DNA of 12,981 nt, taken from an uncultured Collinsella sp. Lineage in GTDB: Bacteria; Actinomycetota; Coriobacteriia; Coriobacteriales; Coriobacteriaceae. Of this stretch, positions 1 to 6,703 are shown piece after piece; position 1 is the stretch's first letter, and each line of letters starts with the position of its first letter. The notes under the pieces are model-generated. The model was not told where the DNA came from and ran no database searches. It saw only the letters and a list, made by a program, of their open reading frames with translations. The translations under genes were made by a program, and so were the position numbers. The stretch spans positions 1 to 12,981 of the forward strand of contig CABUBS010000044.1 in NCBI GenBank assembly GCA_902489855.1, in the 5' to 3' direction.

Positions 1-39
1 TTTTGCCCCACCGGCCCCTATCCCAGCTCTATTCCGGCG

Positions 40-381
40 CTACTCCGGCTTGGTTTCTACCGTGGGGGTCTTGTCCGCTGCGACTGGGGTGCGGGCGGTG
101 TCCATAGTCAGGCAGTGCTTGGGGCAGCTCTCGATGCACTCACCGCACACCACACAGGCATACGGGTCGATCGACCACGTTCCACCCTTGCGATCGACCG
201 CGAGCGCGCCCGCCGGACAGCGACGCGCACACATGCCGCAGCAGATACACACGTCCATGTCGTTGACGATATGCCCGCGCAAGCGCTCGGGTGCCGCGAG
301 CTTCTCCTGCGGATAGCACACCGTTACCGGCTGCTTGACCATAGAGCCCAAGGCCGTCTTGGCAAATGTCAGCAAACTCAT
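40..381 (-). CDS. echF: Ech hydrogenase ferredoxin-type subunit EchF (2x[4Fe-4S])
   Basis: This 113-residue protein is the polyferredoxin-like electron-entry subunit of the membrane-bound hydrogenase. It relays electrons from reduced ferredoxin towards the small subunit on the cytoplasmic face. Two classical 4Fe-4S motifs are visible: C45-x2-C48-x2-C51-x3-C55-P and C76-x2-C79-x2-C82-x3-C86-P. The N-terminal 40 residues resemble the lead-in of HycF/NuoI-type subunits, and the last ~20 residues form a Thr/Pro/Lys tail. The ATG lies 7 bp after the echE stop, behind a purine-rich GGAAAGG stretch that is weaker than the other ribosome sites of the operon. It is the last gene of the operon seen here. 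The 39 bp beyond it show no terminator, so further downstream genes cannot be excluded. Length and motifs fit EchF or HycF; the canonical ech gene order favours EchF. Confidence 0.9.
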   Translation of the reverse strand: MSLLTFAKTALGSMVKQPVTVCYPQEKLAAPERLRGHIVNDMDVCICCGMCARRCPAGALAVDRKGGTWSIDPYACVVCGECIESCPKHCLTMDTARTPVAADKTPTVETKPE

Positions 382-388
382 GCCGCGC

Positions 389-1477
389 CTACCTTTCCGT
401 GCAGCTAATGCAGGGGTCGATGGTCAGGATAATCATGGGCACGTTGGCAAGGAGTACGCCCTGCAGCGCATGCGTCAGACCCGCCAAGTTCTGCGACGTC
501 GGCGTGCGCACGCGGAAACGGTCCAGGTTCTTGGTGCCGTTGCCGCGCACATAGTAATACGCCTCGCCGCGCGGCTGCTCAATCACAACCTCGCCGCGCG
601 CGCCGTCGGCCGGCGTAAGCTTGGTGCGCCCGCCAATCCCGTCGTGCGGAATCTTGCCCACAAGCTCCTTAATGATGTCCATGGCCTGCGTGACCTCGGC
701 GCAACGCACCTGGCAGCGGGCATAGCAATCGCCATCGGTAGCAACGATGGGCTCAAACGCGGCCAAGTCCGCATAGGCGCCGTCGTCAAACATGCGCACG
801 TCGTAATCCACGCCCGATGCGCGCCCAAACGGACCGACCATCGAAAGCTCCAGCGCGTCTTTCTTGCTAATCACGCCCACGCCATGCAGGCGCTCGCCGC
901 AGCTGTTGTCGTCCAAAAACGTATGCACCAGGGCCTCGTAGTCAGGACGCATGGCATCGAGCGTCTGGACAATGCCCGCCAGCTCGGAGTCCTCGATATC
1001 GTGCTTAAGGCCGCCGATCTCGTTAATCGACAGAATCACGCGCCCGCCGCAAGTGCTCTCAAAGATCTTGAGAATCTGCTCGCGCAGGGTCCATGACCGA
1101 TAGAACAGCGCCTCGAAGCCAAAGGCGTCGGCGAGCAGGCCCAGCCACAGCAGATGCGAGTGAATGCGCGAAAGCTCATGCAGAATGGTGCGGATATACT
1201 GCACGCGACCAGGCACCTCGATGCCGAGCATGCCCTCGCAGGCGCTGGCATAGCCGCAGCTATGGCCCACGGCGCAGATGCCGCAGATGCGCTCGGCAAT
1301 GTAGCCAAACTGATGCATATCGCGCTTTTCGGTGAGCTTCTCGAGTCCGCGGTGCACAAAACCGATCTGCGGAATTGCCTCGATGACGCGGTCGTCCTCG
1401 ATCACCAGGTCCAGATGAAGCGGCTCGGGCAGTACCGGGTGCTGCGGGCCAAACGGAATAACGGAGCGATGTGCCAT
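389..1477 (-). CDS. echE: Ech [NiFe] hydrogenase large catalytic subunit EchE
   Basis: This is the catalytic subunit of a group 4 [NiFe] hydrogenase, which reduces protons to H2 (or the reverse) at a Ni-Fe site. It has 362 residues and shares the fold of NuoD/HycE. The N-terminal nickel motif RICGIC supplies C65 and C68, and the C-terminal motif DPCISC supplies C356 and C359. All four ligands are therefore present, which separates it from NuoD of complex I, where they are lost. The protein stops two residues after the last nickel cysteine pair (CTER end), so there is no C-terminal peptide for a maturation endopeptidase to remove; CooH and EchE-type subunits are known for this. An AGGAGG at 1488-1493 precedes the ATG by 10 nt, and the echD stop is 5 bp upstream. 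No hyp maturation genes are in the window. Confidence 0.95.
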   Translation of the reverse strand: MAHRSVIPFGPQHPVLPEPLHLDLVIEDDRVIEAIPQIGFVHRGLEKLTEKRDMHQFGYIAERICGICAVGHSCGYASACEGMLGIEVPGRVQYIRTILHELSRIHSHLLWLGLLADAFGFEALFYRSWTLREQILKIFESTCGGRVILSINEIGGLKHDIEDSELAGIVQTLDAMRPDYEALVHTFLDDNSCGERLHGVGVISKKDALELSMVGPFGRASGVDYDVRMFDDGAYADLAAFEPIVATDGDCYARCQVRCAEVTQAMDIIKELVGKIPHDGIGGRTKLTPADGARGEVVIEQPRGEAYYYVRGNGTKNLDRFRVRTPTSQNLAGLTHALQGVLLANVPMIILTIDPCISCTER

Positions 1478-1482
1478 GGGCC

Positions 1483-2199
1483 TTACGCCTCCTTTTTCTG
1501 CTTGTCGCGGGCGGCCTTGGCGGCAAGCGCCGCGCGGACCTTGGCTGCTTTCTCGGGATCCATGGCAGCGAGCTTTGCCTCCATCTCGGCAGCCTTGAGC
1601 GCGGCCTTCGCAGCAGCCTCATCGTGCTGAGCATCGGAGCCGGCAGCCGCAGCGGGCTGAGCAGCGGCGCCCGCGGCATCGCCGGCGCTCGCAGCGCCCT
1701 CCCCTGCAGCAGCCGCAGCAGCGGCGGCCTTTTCGGCAGCGGCCTTGCGCGCCTTGGCTTCGGCGGCGGCACGGACCTTCATGGCCTTCTCGCGCGCGGC
1801 CTTCACCTCGGGCGTGATAACGCTCATGGGCTCGGCAGTCGAAACATGGTAGAAAAAGCCCTTAAAGTCGATCTGCATGTCGGTGACGGCAAGCCCGAAC
1901 AGGTCGTGCGCTTCGTTCTCAAACGGGAACACCGCGGGGTAATACGAGCTGATGGACGGAATCTCCTGGTACCGGTCGATACCCTCGACTACCAGGTTCT
2001 CAATCACATAGTTGCCGTCCTGGGCGATCTGCTCCTGGGCAGCACGAACGTTGATGAACGTATAGACCAGGCGATACGAGCCGTCGTCGACGTTGCGCTC
2101 GGCGTGCATTTGCACAAAGCGCGCGCCGACGCCCTTGAGCGCCTGGACATGAGACAGGAGCTCGTCAATCCCGACGGTGGTATAGATAGCCTTTTGCAT
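1483..2199 (-). CDS. echD: Ech hydrogenase subunit EchD (NuoC/30-kDa-like) with long Ala-rich tail
   Basis: Residues 1-125 match the NuoC/HycE-N 30-kDa domain that packs against the catalytic subunit in Ech and complex I. The signature is the segment YYPAVFPFENEAHDLFGL (residues 86-103), with the conserved E-x3-DLFG pattern. Residues ~130-238 are a low-complexity, Ala/Lys/Glu-rich extension, partly predicted-helical in look (KAAREKAMKVRAAAEAKA), that nearly doubles the usual length. The ATG overlaps the echC stop by one base (TAATG), and an AAAGGAGG site sits 7 nt upstream, so translational coupling is expected. The core assignment is secure. The function of the tail is unknown; it could be a flexible linker, a contact to another subunit, or a lineage-specific drift product. 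Confidence 0.9.
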   Translation of the reverse strand: MQKAIYTTVGIDELLSHVQALKGVGARFVQMHAERNVDDGSYRLVYTFINVRAAQEQIAQDGNYVIENLVVEGIDRYQEIPSISSYYPAVFPFENEAHDLFGLAVTDMQIDFKGFFYHVSTAEPMSVITPEVKAAREKAMKVRAAAEAKARKAAAEKAAAAAAAAGEGAASAGDAAGAAAQPAAAAGSDAQHDEAAAKAALKAAEMEAKLAAMDPEKAAKVRAALAAKAARDKQKKEA

Positions 2200-2783
2200 T
2201 ACTCGGCCTCCTTTGCAGCGGCGGGCGTCTCAGCAGGTGCGTCGCCAGCGGCAGGCGCGTCGCCGGCCTCAGACGCGGCCACAAACCCGTCCTCGCCCAG
2301 CTCAACGCCACCATCCCAGGTAGCGGCGCCGCCCACGGTAAGCGGATCGCCGCCAGCACGCATCACGGCCTCCTTCTGGTCCAGGATGCCGCACGCCTCC
2401 ACAATGGCATCGATCACGGTCTCGGGGCGAATGGCGCACCCGGGCGCGTACACGTCCACGGGAATTGCGCGGTCCACGCCGCCGATCACGTTATAGGCAT
2501 CGCGGAACACGCCGCCCGAACACGCGCAGATGCCGCAGGCCACCACGCACTTGGGCTCGAGCATCTGGTTGTAGATCTGGCGCACGACGGGCAGGTTCTG
2601 GGCATTGACCGACCCCGTCACCAAAAAGATATCCGCATGCTTAGGGTTGCCGGTGTTGACCACGCCAAAGCGCTCCGCATCGAACAGTGGCGTGAGCGAG
2701 GCCAGCACCTCGATATCGCATCCGTTGCAGCTCGAGCCGTCGTAATGAATAACCCACGGCGAGCGCGACATTTTATGATCCAT
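2199..2783 (-). CDS. echC: Ech hydrogenase small subunit EchC (NuoB-like)
   Basis: This is the small electron-transfer subunit that carries the proximal 4Fe-4S cluster next to the Ni-Fe site. Of its 194 residues, the first ~150 match the NuoB/HycG 20-kDa family. Likely cluster ligands are C19 and C22 (SSCNGCDIE), C86 (GICACSGGVF) and C116 (APGCAIRPE), the four-cysteine pattern of the family. The TGSVNAQNLP segment is also typical. Residues ~155-194 are an acidic Ala/Pro/Glu-rich tail not needed for the fold. The ATG at 2783 is supported by an AGGAGG 8 nt upstream; that site overlaps the TAG stop of the preceding echAB gene. A second Met at residue 5 is less well spaced. The 3' end overlaps echD by one base. 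Confidence 0.93.
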   Translation of the reverse strand: MDHKMSRSPWVIHYDGSSCNGCDIEVLASLTPLFDAERFGVVNTGNPKHADIFLVTGSVNAQNLPVVRQIYNQMLEPKCVVACGICACSGGVFRDAYNVIGGVDRAIPVDVYAPGCAIRPETVIDAIVEACGILDQKEAVMRAGGDPLTVGGAATWDGGVELGEDGFVAASEAGDAPAAGDAPAETPAAAKEAE

Positions 2784-2791
2784 GGATGCCG

Positions 2792-2798
2792 CCTCCTA
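2792..2798 (-). promoter_or_regulatory. Shine-Dalgarno of echC overlapping the echAB stop
   Basis: On the minus strand the bases read TAGGAGG, so the TAG stop of echAB and the AGGAGG ribosome site of echC share bases. Ribosomes ending on echAB would occupy the echC initiation site, which predicts coupled translation of membrane and small subunits. The ATG follows 8 nt later and fixes the echC start at 2783. Confidence 0.75.
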
Positions 2799-5678
2799 AA
2801 TAAACACGTCGACGAGGATGGGCATAAGGTTGAGCAGGCCAAACACCAGCGCCACGCCCCAGCCGAGCTTAAAGCAGCTGCGCCAGGTGCTGCGTGCGAA
2901 GGTGTTGTCGATCAGCACCTCGACAAAATACGTCGCAGCCATCACGACCAGGGCGACCAGCCAGCTCACCGGGTTGTCCCAAACAAAGAACATGCCCACC
3001 CACATCAAAAACAGCACGGTCTCGCACCAGTGCATAAGGGTCATCTTGGCCAGCGTGCCGCCGCTCATCTCGGTGGCGACGCCCTGGACAATCTCCTGAT
3101 GCGCGTGATGCGAGTACGAAAGGTCGAACGGCGACTTGCGTAGCTTGATGGTGAGTACCGCAAGCAGCGCCAAGAAAATGGGCGCACTGTACGCGATGAT
3201 GGGCGCCGACTGCCCGGTTACGGCGATGGAGTCGAAGCTATCGGTAGCAAGGTACAGGCCCACGCTCATCAGCAAAACGGCGGGCTCGTAACTCATGACC
3301 TGTAGCAGCTCGCGGTCGGCGCCGACCTGGGCAAACGGGCTTTGCGTCGAGGCGGACGCCAGCACCACAAAGATTGCAGCGAGGGTAACCATAAAAGCGC
3401 ACAGCAGCGTGTTGGAGCCCGACACAAAGATGCCGCCGCCCACGACGGTGAAGATGAGCGCGCACGCCATGTAGGTATCGTCCATGGTGTTTACGCTGGC
3501 AGGGGCCTTGCGCAGCAGCTTGGCAACGTCGTAGAAGGGCTGCAGCAGGCGCGGGCCCACGCGGCCCTGCATGCGGGCGGACAGCTTGCGGTCAACGCCG
3601 TCGATCAGGCCGCCCACAAGCGGCGCCAGCAAGGCAAACGCCACGGTACCAATAAAGATGCCCACGACGCCCGAACCTTCAAAATACTTGCCGCGCAGCA
3701 CCGAGGGCGCGCTCATGGCAAGCCGCTCGGGCCCAATCCACGCGCAGCACAGCAGCGCAAACAAGATAATGCTGCAGCACACCACGCTACCCGCGGGGCC
3801 AATACGCTTCTCGCCAAGGGCGTCCTCCGAGTACCAATTTCGCTTTTCGGCCTTCACCTCGTGTCCCATCGAGCCGCGGAAATGGCGGTAATTGTCGGTT
3901 CCCACACCCGAAAGATATACGTTTACGTGCGGTTTGTTGCTCACGCGGAATGAAGTCAGCAGCACCACGGCGATAAACGCCACGATAACCACCATCAGAT
4001 ACATGGCGTCCTTGCCAATAACGTACGGCACGCGGCCAAACACCATGGCCAAGTAAGGCGACACCAGGCCGCTCGAGATAACCGGGAAGGCCACGCAGCA
4101 CAGAATCAGGAGCGCGGCGATGGTGTTGAGGGCCATCCATTCGGTCTTGTGGACATTGACCTCAACGTTTTGAGCCGTGGGGTCGACGCCCGAAAGCTTG
4201 GCAAGCCACTTGCCCCAGAAGTAAAACGTCGCGGCCGAGCCAAAGGCAAGCACCATGATCATGAGCACGTTGCCGGTCTGCGCAAACGCCACCAGGGCGC
4301 CCCACTTGGACACGAGCATGCCAAACGGCGCCACAAACATGCCCATGATGCCCAGCATCATCAGCCGCGTCAGGTGCGGCATGCGGCTGAACATACCGTC
4401 CATGTCCTCGATATTGCGGCTGCCGATATGATGCTCGGCCGTGCCCACGCACAGGAACAGCAGCGACTTGGCCACCGTGTGGAACAGGATCAGGAAGATG
4501 GCCGCCCACACGGCCTCGGGCGCGCCGACACCCAAGCAGGCACTGATGAGGCCCAGGTTGGAAATGGTGGAGTACGCGAGCACGCGTTTGGCGTTGCTCT
4601 GCGAGATGGCCATGAGGGCAGCGAGCAAAAACGTGATGGCACCCACACTCGTGACCATAAAGCCAGTCACGGGATAGATGGCATAGAGCGGGCTGAGCTT
4701 GACCATCAGGAACACGCCGGCCTTGACCATGGTGGACGAGTGCAGCAGGGCGCTCGTGGGCGTGGGGGCAACCATGGCACCCAACAGCCAAGTGTGGAAC
4801 GGCATCTGTGCGGCCTTGGTGAGTGCGGCGAGCGACAGCAGGATGACCGGCATCACCAGCAGCGCGGACTGCGCGGTTCCGGCGCCGGAAAGCTCAATCA
4901 TGCCCGAGATGGTCAGCGGCATGCCGTTAACGTGCAGGTACATGAGTCCGGCCAAAAACGCGATGCCGCCCAGCATGTTGAGGATGATCTGGTTAAAGGC
5001 GTTCTTGATGGCCTCGGGCGTGCGCGTATAGCCAATCATAAGGAACGAGCACACGGTGGTGATTTCCCAGCCGCAGAACAGCCACTCAAGGTTGTCGCTC
5101 GTCACGATGACGAACATGGCCGAGAGGAACAGGAACATAAGCGCCAGGAACTGCGGACGACGGTCGGGCGCGGTCTGCCCGCGCAGCGCGGCCTCGTGCT
5201 CATCATGGGCCTGGAAGTCCTTCATGTAGCCCAAAGCGTAGATACAGATAAGGCTGCCGACGATGCCGACGGCGAGGACCATGATCACGCTCATGTAGTC
5301 TAGGTAGAGCGGCGTCGCCGTGACGGCTTCGGCCGCAGGCAGCGTCATGGCCGCAAAGACGAGCGAGCCCACCAGCTGGACTATGCCGAGCACCGTGGTA
5401 AGCACGCTCTTATATTTGTGCGCGTTGTACAGGATGACGGCGCACAGAATTACGTCGATGACGGAGCTGATGATCGAGAGCGCATGCGAGGTACCGGGGG
5501 CAATCTCAAAGCTCTGCGGACCCGTGCAAAAAAACATGACGGCGACTACAACTGTCACCGCCATGATAATGCCGGAGCCTATGAGTCCCACCGCATCGCG
5601 GGCGCGGTCACCGCGCGCGAGCAGCATGCCCAGCGCCGGTACCAGCGGAAACAGGGTAAGGAAATACAGTAGCGTCAT
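2796..5678 (-). CDS. echAB: Fused Ech membrane subunits: EchA (NuoL/Mrp antiporter-like) - EchB (NuoH-like)
   Basis: This 960-residue integral membrane protein combines two normally separate subunits of energy-converting hydrogenase. Residues ~1-640 are an antiporter-like ion-pumping subunit. They carry the conserved membrane glutamate E205 (CGWEITTVCSF), lysine K288 (LTKAAQMPFHTW) and the APTPTSALLHSSTMVKAG segment, with many hydrophobic helices. Residues ~670-960 are a NuoH/HycD-type subunit with MQGRVGPRLLQPFYDVAKLL (703-722), E798 (SYEPAV) and KSPFDLSYSHHAHQEIVQG (848-866). A soluble linker at ~583-625 (KPHVNVYLSG...EKRNWYSED) and one extra hydrophobic stretch at ~630-648 connect them. 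The reading frame is continuous with no internal stop. The ATG follows a GGGGGAG site by 7 nt. It is the first gene of the operon and should couple ferredoxin oxidation to H+ or Na+ export. Confidence 0.93.
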   Translation of the reverse strand: MTLLYFLTLFPLVPALGMLLARGDRARDAVGLIGSGIIMAVTVVVAVMFFCTGPQSFEIAPGTSHALSIISSVIDVILCAVILYNAHKYKSVLTTVLGIVQLVGSLVFAAMTLPAAEAVTATPLYLDYMSVIMVLAVGIVGSLICIYALGYMKDFQAHDEHEAALRGQTAPDRRPQFLALMFLFLSAMFVIVTSDNLEWLFCGWEITTVCSFLMIGYTRTPEAIKNAFNQIILNMLGGIAFLAGLMYLHVNGMPLTISGMIELSGAGTAQSALLVMPVILLSLAALTKAAQMPFHTWLLGAMVAPTPTSALLHSSTMVKAGVFLMVKLSPLYAIYPVTGFMVTSVGAITFLLAALMAISQSNAKRVLAYSTISNLGLISACLGVGAPEAVWAAIFLILFHTVAKSLLFLCVGTAEHHIGSRNIEDMDGMFSRMPHLTRLMMLGIMGMFVAPFGMLVSKWGALVAFAQTGNVLMIMVLAFGSAATFYFWGKWLAKLSGVDPTAQNVEVNVHKTEWMALNTIAALLILCCVAFPVISSGLVSPYLAMVFGRVPYVIGKDAMYLMVVIVAFIAVVLLTSFRVSNKPHVNVYLSGVGTDNYRHFRGSMGHEVKAEKRNWYSEDALGEKRIGPAGSVVCCSIILFALLCCAWIGPERLAMSAPSVLRGKYFEGSGVVGIFIGTVAFALLAPLVGGLIDGVDRKLSARMQGRVGPRLLQPFYDVAKLLRKAPASVNTMDDTYMACALIFTVVGGGIFVSGSNTLLCAFMVTLAAIFVVLASASTQSPFAQVGADRELLQVMSYEPAVLLMSVGLYLATDSFDSIAVTGQSAPIIAYSAPIFLALLAVLTIKLRKSPFDLSYSHHAHQEIVQGVATEMSGGTLAKMTLMHWCETVLFLMWVGMFFVWDNPVSWLVALVVMAATYFVEVLIDNTFARSTWRSCFKLGWGVALVFGLLNLMPILVDVFI

Positions 5679-5711
5679 ACCATCACTCCCCCATGCAAAA
5701 ACGCTGCAATT

Positions 5712-5762
5712 GTTTAACGTTATAGCTCAATTGATGAGTAGCGGCGGCGGGTTTTCGGTCAA
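5712..5762 (-). promoter_or_regulatory. Candidate promoter/operator region of the ech operon
   Basis: The minus strand carries a TATAAC -10-like box (5719-5724), about 40 nt upstream of the echAB ATG. The matching -35 position reads CCGCCG, a poor fit. A TTGACC at 5757-5762 is too far upstream to pair with it. The AT-rich core includes an 8-bp palindrome TCAATTGA (5727-5734) and a second CAATTG about 20 bp away. A weak -35 plus small palindromes would suit activator-dependent control, but no known operator is recognised. Confidence 0.3.
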
Positions 5763-5820
5763 CTGGGGAGTTTTAGGCGTACGGGGCAAGGGCACGTCCG
5801 CTTTGGAGCAGAGAGGCGGC

Positions 5821-5846
5821 AAGAAAAATGCGCCCCTGTGGGCGCA
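5821..5846 (-). terminator. Intrinsic terminator of the HTH gene
   Basis: Read on the minus strand, a perfect 7-bp stem TGCGCCC/GGGCGCA with a 4-nt ACAG loop is followed directly by TTTTTCTT. It begins 12 nt after the stop of the helix-turn-helix gene. It insulates that gene from the ech operon, so ech must have its own promoter in 5679-5820. Confidence 0.85.
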
Positions 5847-5858
5847 CCATCCCGTTTG

Positions 5859-6254
5859 CTATTCCGCCTTTTTAACGCGCGGCTTGCGACCGCGCGGCTT
5901 ATCGACCAGTGCGGACTCACCGCTCTCGCGGTACTGACGGCACCAAGCCTTGACCGAAGACTCGCTGGGAATCTTGTGCTTGATCATGGCCTCGCGAACC
6001 GTCAAGCCGTTTTCCAGACGGTCCTTAACCACAGCGAGCTTTACGTCGTACGAATAGGTGTGATGATGCGAACCGGCATTGAGAACGGCGTCGGCACCGC
6101 CCACGGCATACGCGCGGGCCCACTGACGAGCCGTGGCCTGGGGAATGCCAAGCTCCGCGGCGAGAGCGCGATGACCGACCCCCTCTTGGAGGATCTCGAC
6201 GGCGCGCTGCCTAACCTCGGGCGCATGCGTGCGAGTCCTAGTTGCTTCCGACAT
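5859..6254 (-). CDS. Double helix-turn-helix protein, IS3 OrfA-like, solitary
   Basis: This 131-residue basic protein has two helix-turn-helix units in tandem. The first is at residues ~10-50 (VRQRAVEILQ...LAAELGIPQATARQWARAY). The second is at ~68-112 (YDVKLAVVKDRLENGLTVREAMIKHKIPSESSVKAWCRQY). A basic tail follows, with an AT-hook-like PRGRKPR. This layout is that of OrfA of IS150-type IS3 elements, which binds transposon ends. No OrfB/DDE transposase, no terminal inverted repeats and no leucine zipper are seen around it, and it has its own terminator. It may be a remnant, a domesticated DNA-binding regulator, or an orphan copy of a lineage-specific family. I chose the ATG at 6254 (MSEATRT); an in-frame GTG at 6263 would add three residues. 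Its target is unknown; it lies just upstream of ech in the same orientation. Confidence 0.75.
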   Translation of the reverse strand: MSEATRTRTHAPEVRQRAVEILQEGVGHRALAAELGIPQATARQWARAYAVGGADAVLNAGSHHHTYSYDVKLAVVKDRLENGLTVREAMIKHKIPSESSVKAWCRQYRESGESALVDKPRGRKPRVKKAE

Positions 6255-6304
6255 ACCTGCCACTTCTTAGCCTTAGCCGTTAATCTGCTTTCTTACGTGC
6301 AAGT

Positions 6305-6333
6305 TAGATAGTAGCATTTTACTGTTTGCTCAA
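6305..6333 (-). promoter_or_regulatory. Candidate promoter of the HTH gene
   Basis: The minus strand reads TTGAGC (6328-6333), a 17-bp spacer, then TATCTA (6305-6310), about 50 nt before the ATG at 6254. The -35 is fair and the -10 is a partial match. The surrounding AT richness supports a promoter here. Confidence 0.4.
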
Positions 6334-6587
6334 AGCAGTTAATTAAAATAGACGCGGCGTTATCTGGGCATTTGGCACCAAATTACGACATTTCTTTATC
6401 GATTATTTACGCTGGTAGCTGACTCGCAGCTAATCGTCATTCGCTTGTCAACAAAATTGGCATCTCTTTATGTCCTTTGGTATAGAGGATATAGTTATTA
6501 ACCCCTCCCCCAATATTTTTGAGTGATCTGCAAGGCAGTAGACGTCCTCACTCCTCATGATTACCGCGCATTGCCATTCATCGGAGC
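6334..6587. other. AT-rich gene-poor intergenic stretch
   Basis: These bases are clearly more AT-rich than both flanks and hold no convincing gene. A short inverted repeat TAGCTG-5-CAGCTA lies at 6416-6432. On the plus strand TTGGCA, an 18-bp spacer and TATAGA look like a promoter around 6459-6488, but no plus-strand gene or terminator follows. Together with 6264-6333 and 6629-6703, the whole gap from the HTH gene to the reductase gene is about 450 bp. Confidence 0.4.
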
Positions 6588-6628
6588 AAAACAAAAAGGG
6601 CGGGACCTGCTGCGCTTGCAGGCCCCGC
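6588..6628 (-). terminator. Strong intrinsic terminator of the flavin reductase gene
   Basis: On the minus strand an 11-bp stem GCGGGGCCTGC/GCAGGTCCCGC (one G-U pair) with a 7-nt loop is followed by CC and then TTTTTGTTTT. It lies 75 bp beyond the stop at 6704 and has no coding role. Confidence 0.9.
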
Positions 6629-6703
6629 ACCGGTTGACACCCGACGGGACACAGCCGGGCGAGACGGATCCGTGCTACCGCCCCGCCTGGCCGCGATGTT
6701 CAA

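Noticed and set aside
4149..5303. Plus-strand ORF over echAB (and similar ones at 335-1096, 1471-2496 and 10404-11921)
   Set aside because: Compositionally biased antisense readings opposite well-supported genes; no ribosome sites or recognisable folds.
389..5678. Complex I (nuo) or formate hydrogenlyase operon
   Set aside because: All four nickel cysteines are kept, which excludes NuoD of complex I; no NuoE/F/G or formate dehydrogenase gene is present in the window, and the gene order equals echABCDEF.
5727..5762. FNR/CRP-type box at the ech promoter
   Set aside because: The TCAATTGA palindrome does not have the TTGAT-n4-ATCAA or TGTGA-n6-TCACA layout.
6448..6630. 60-residue minus-strand ORF
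   Set aside because: Its GTG start lies inside the terminator hairpin of the reductase gene, and the sequence has no recognisable features.
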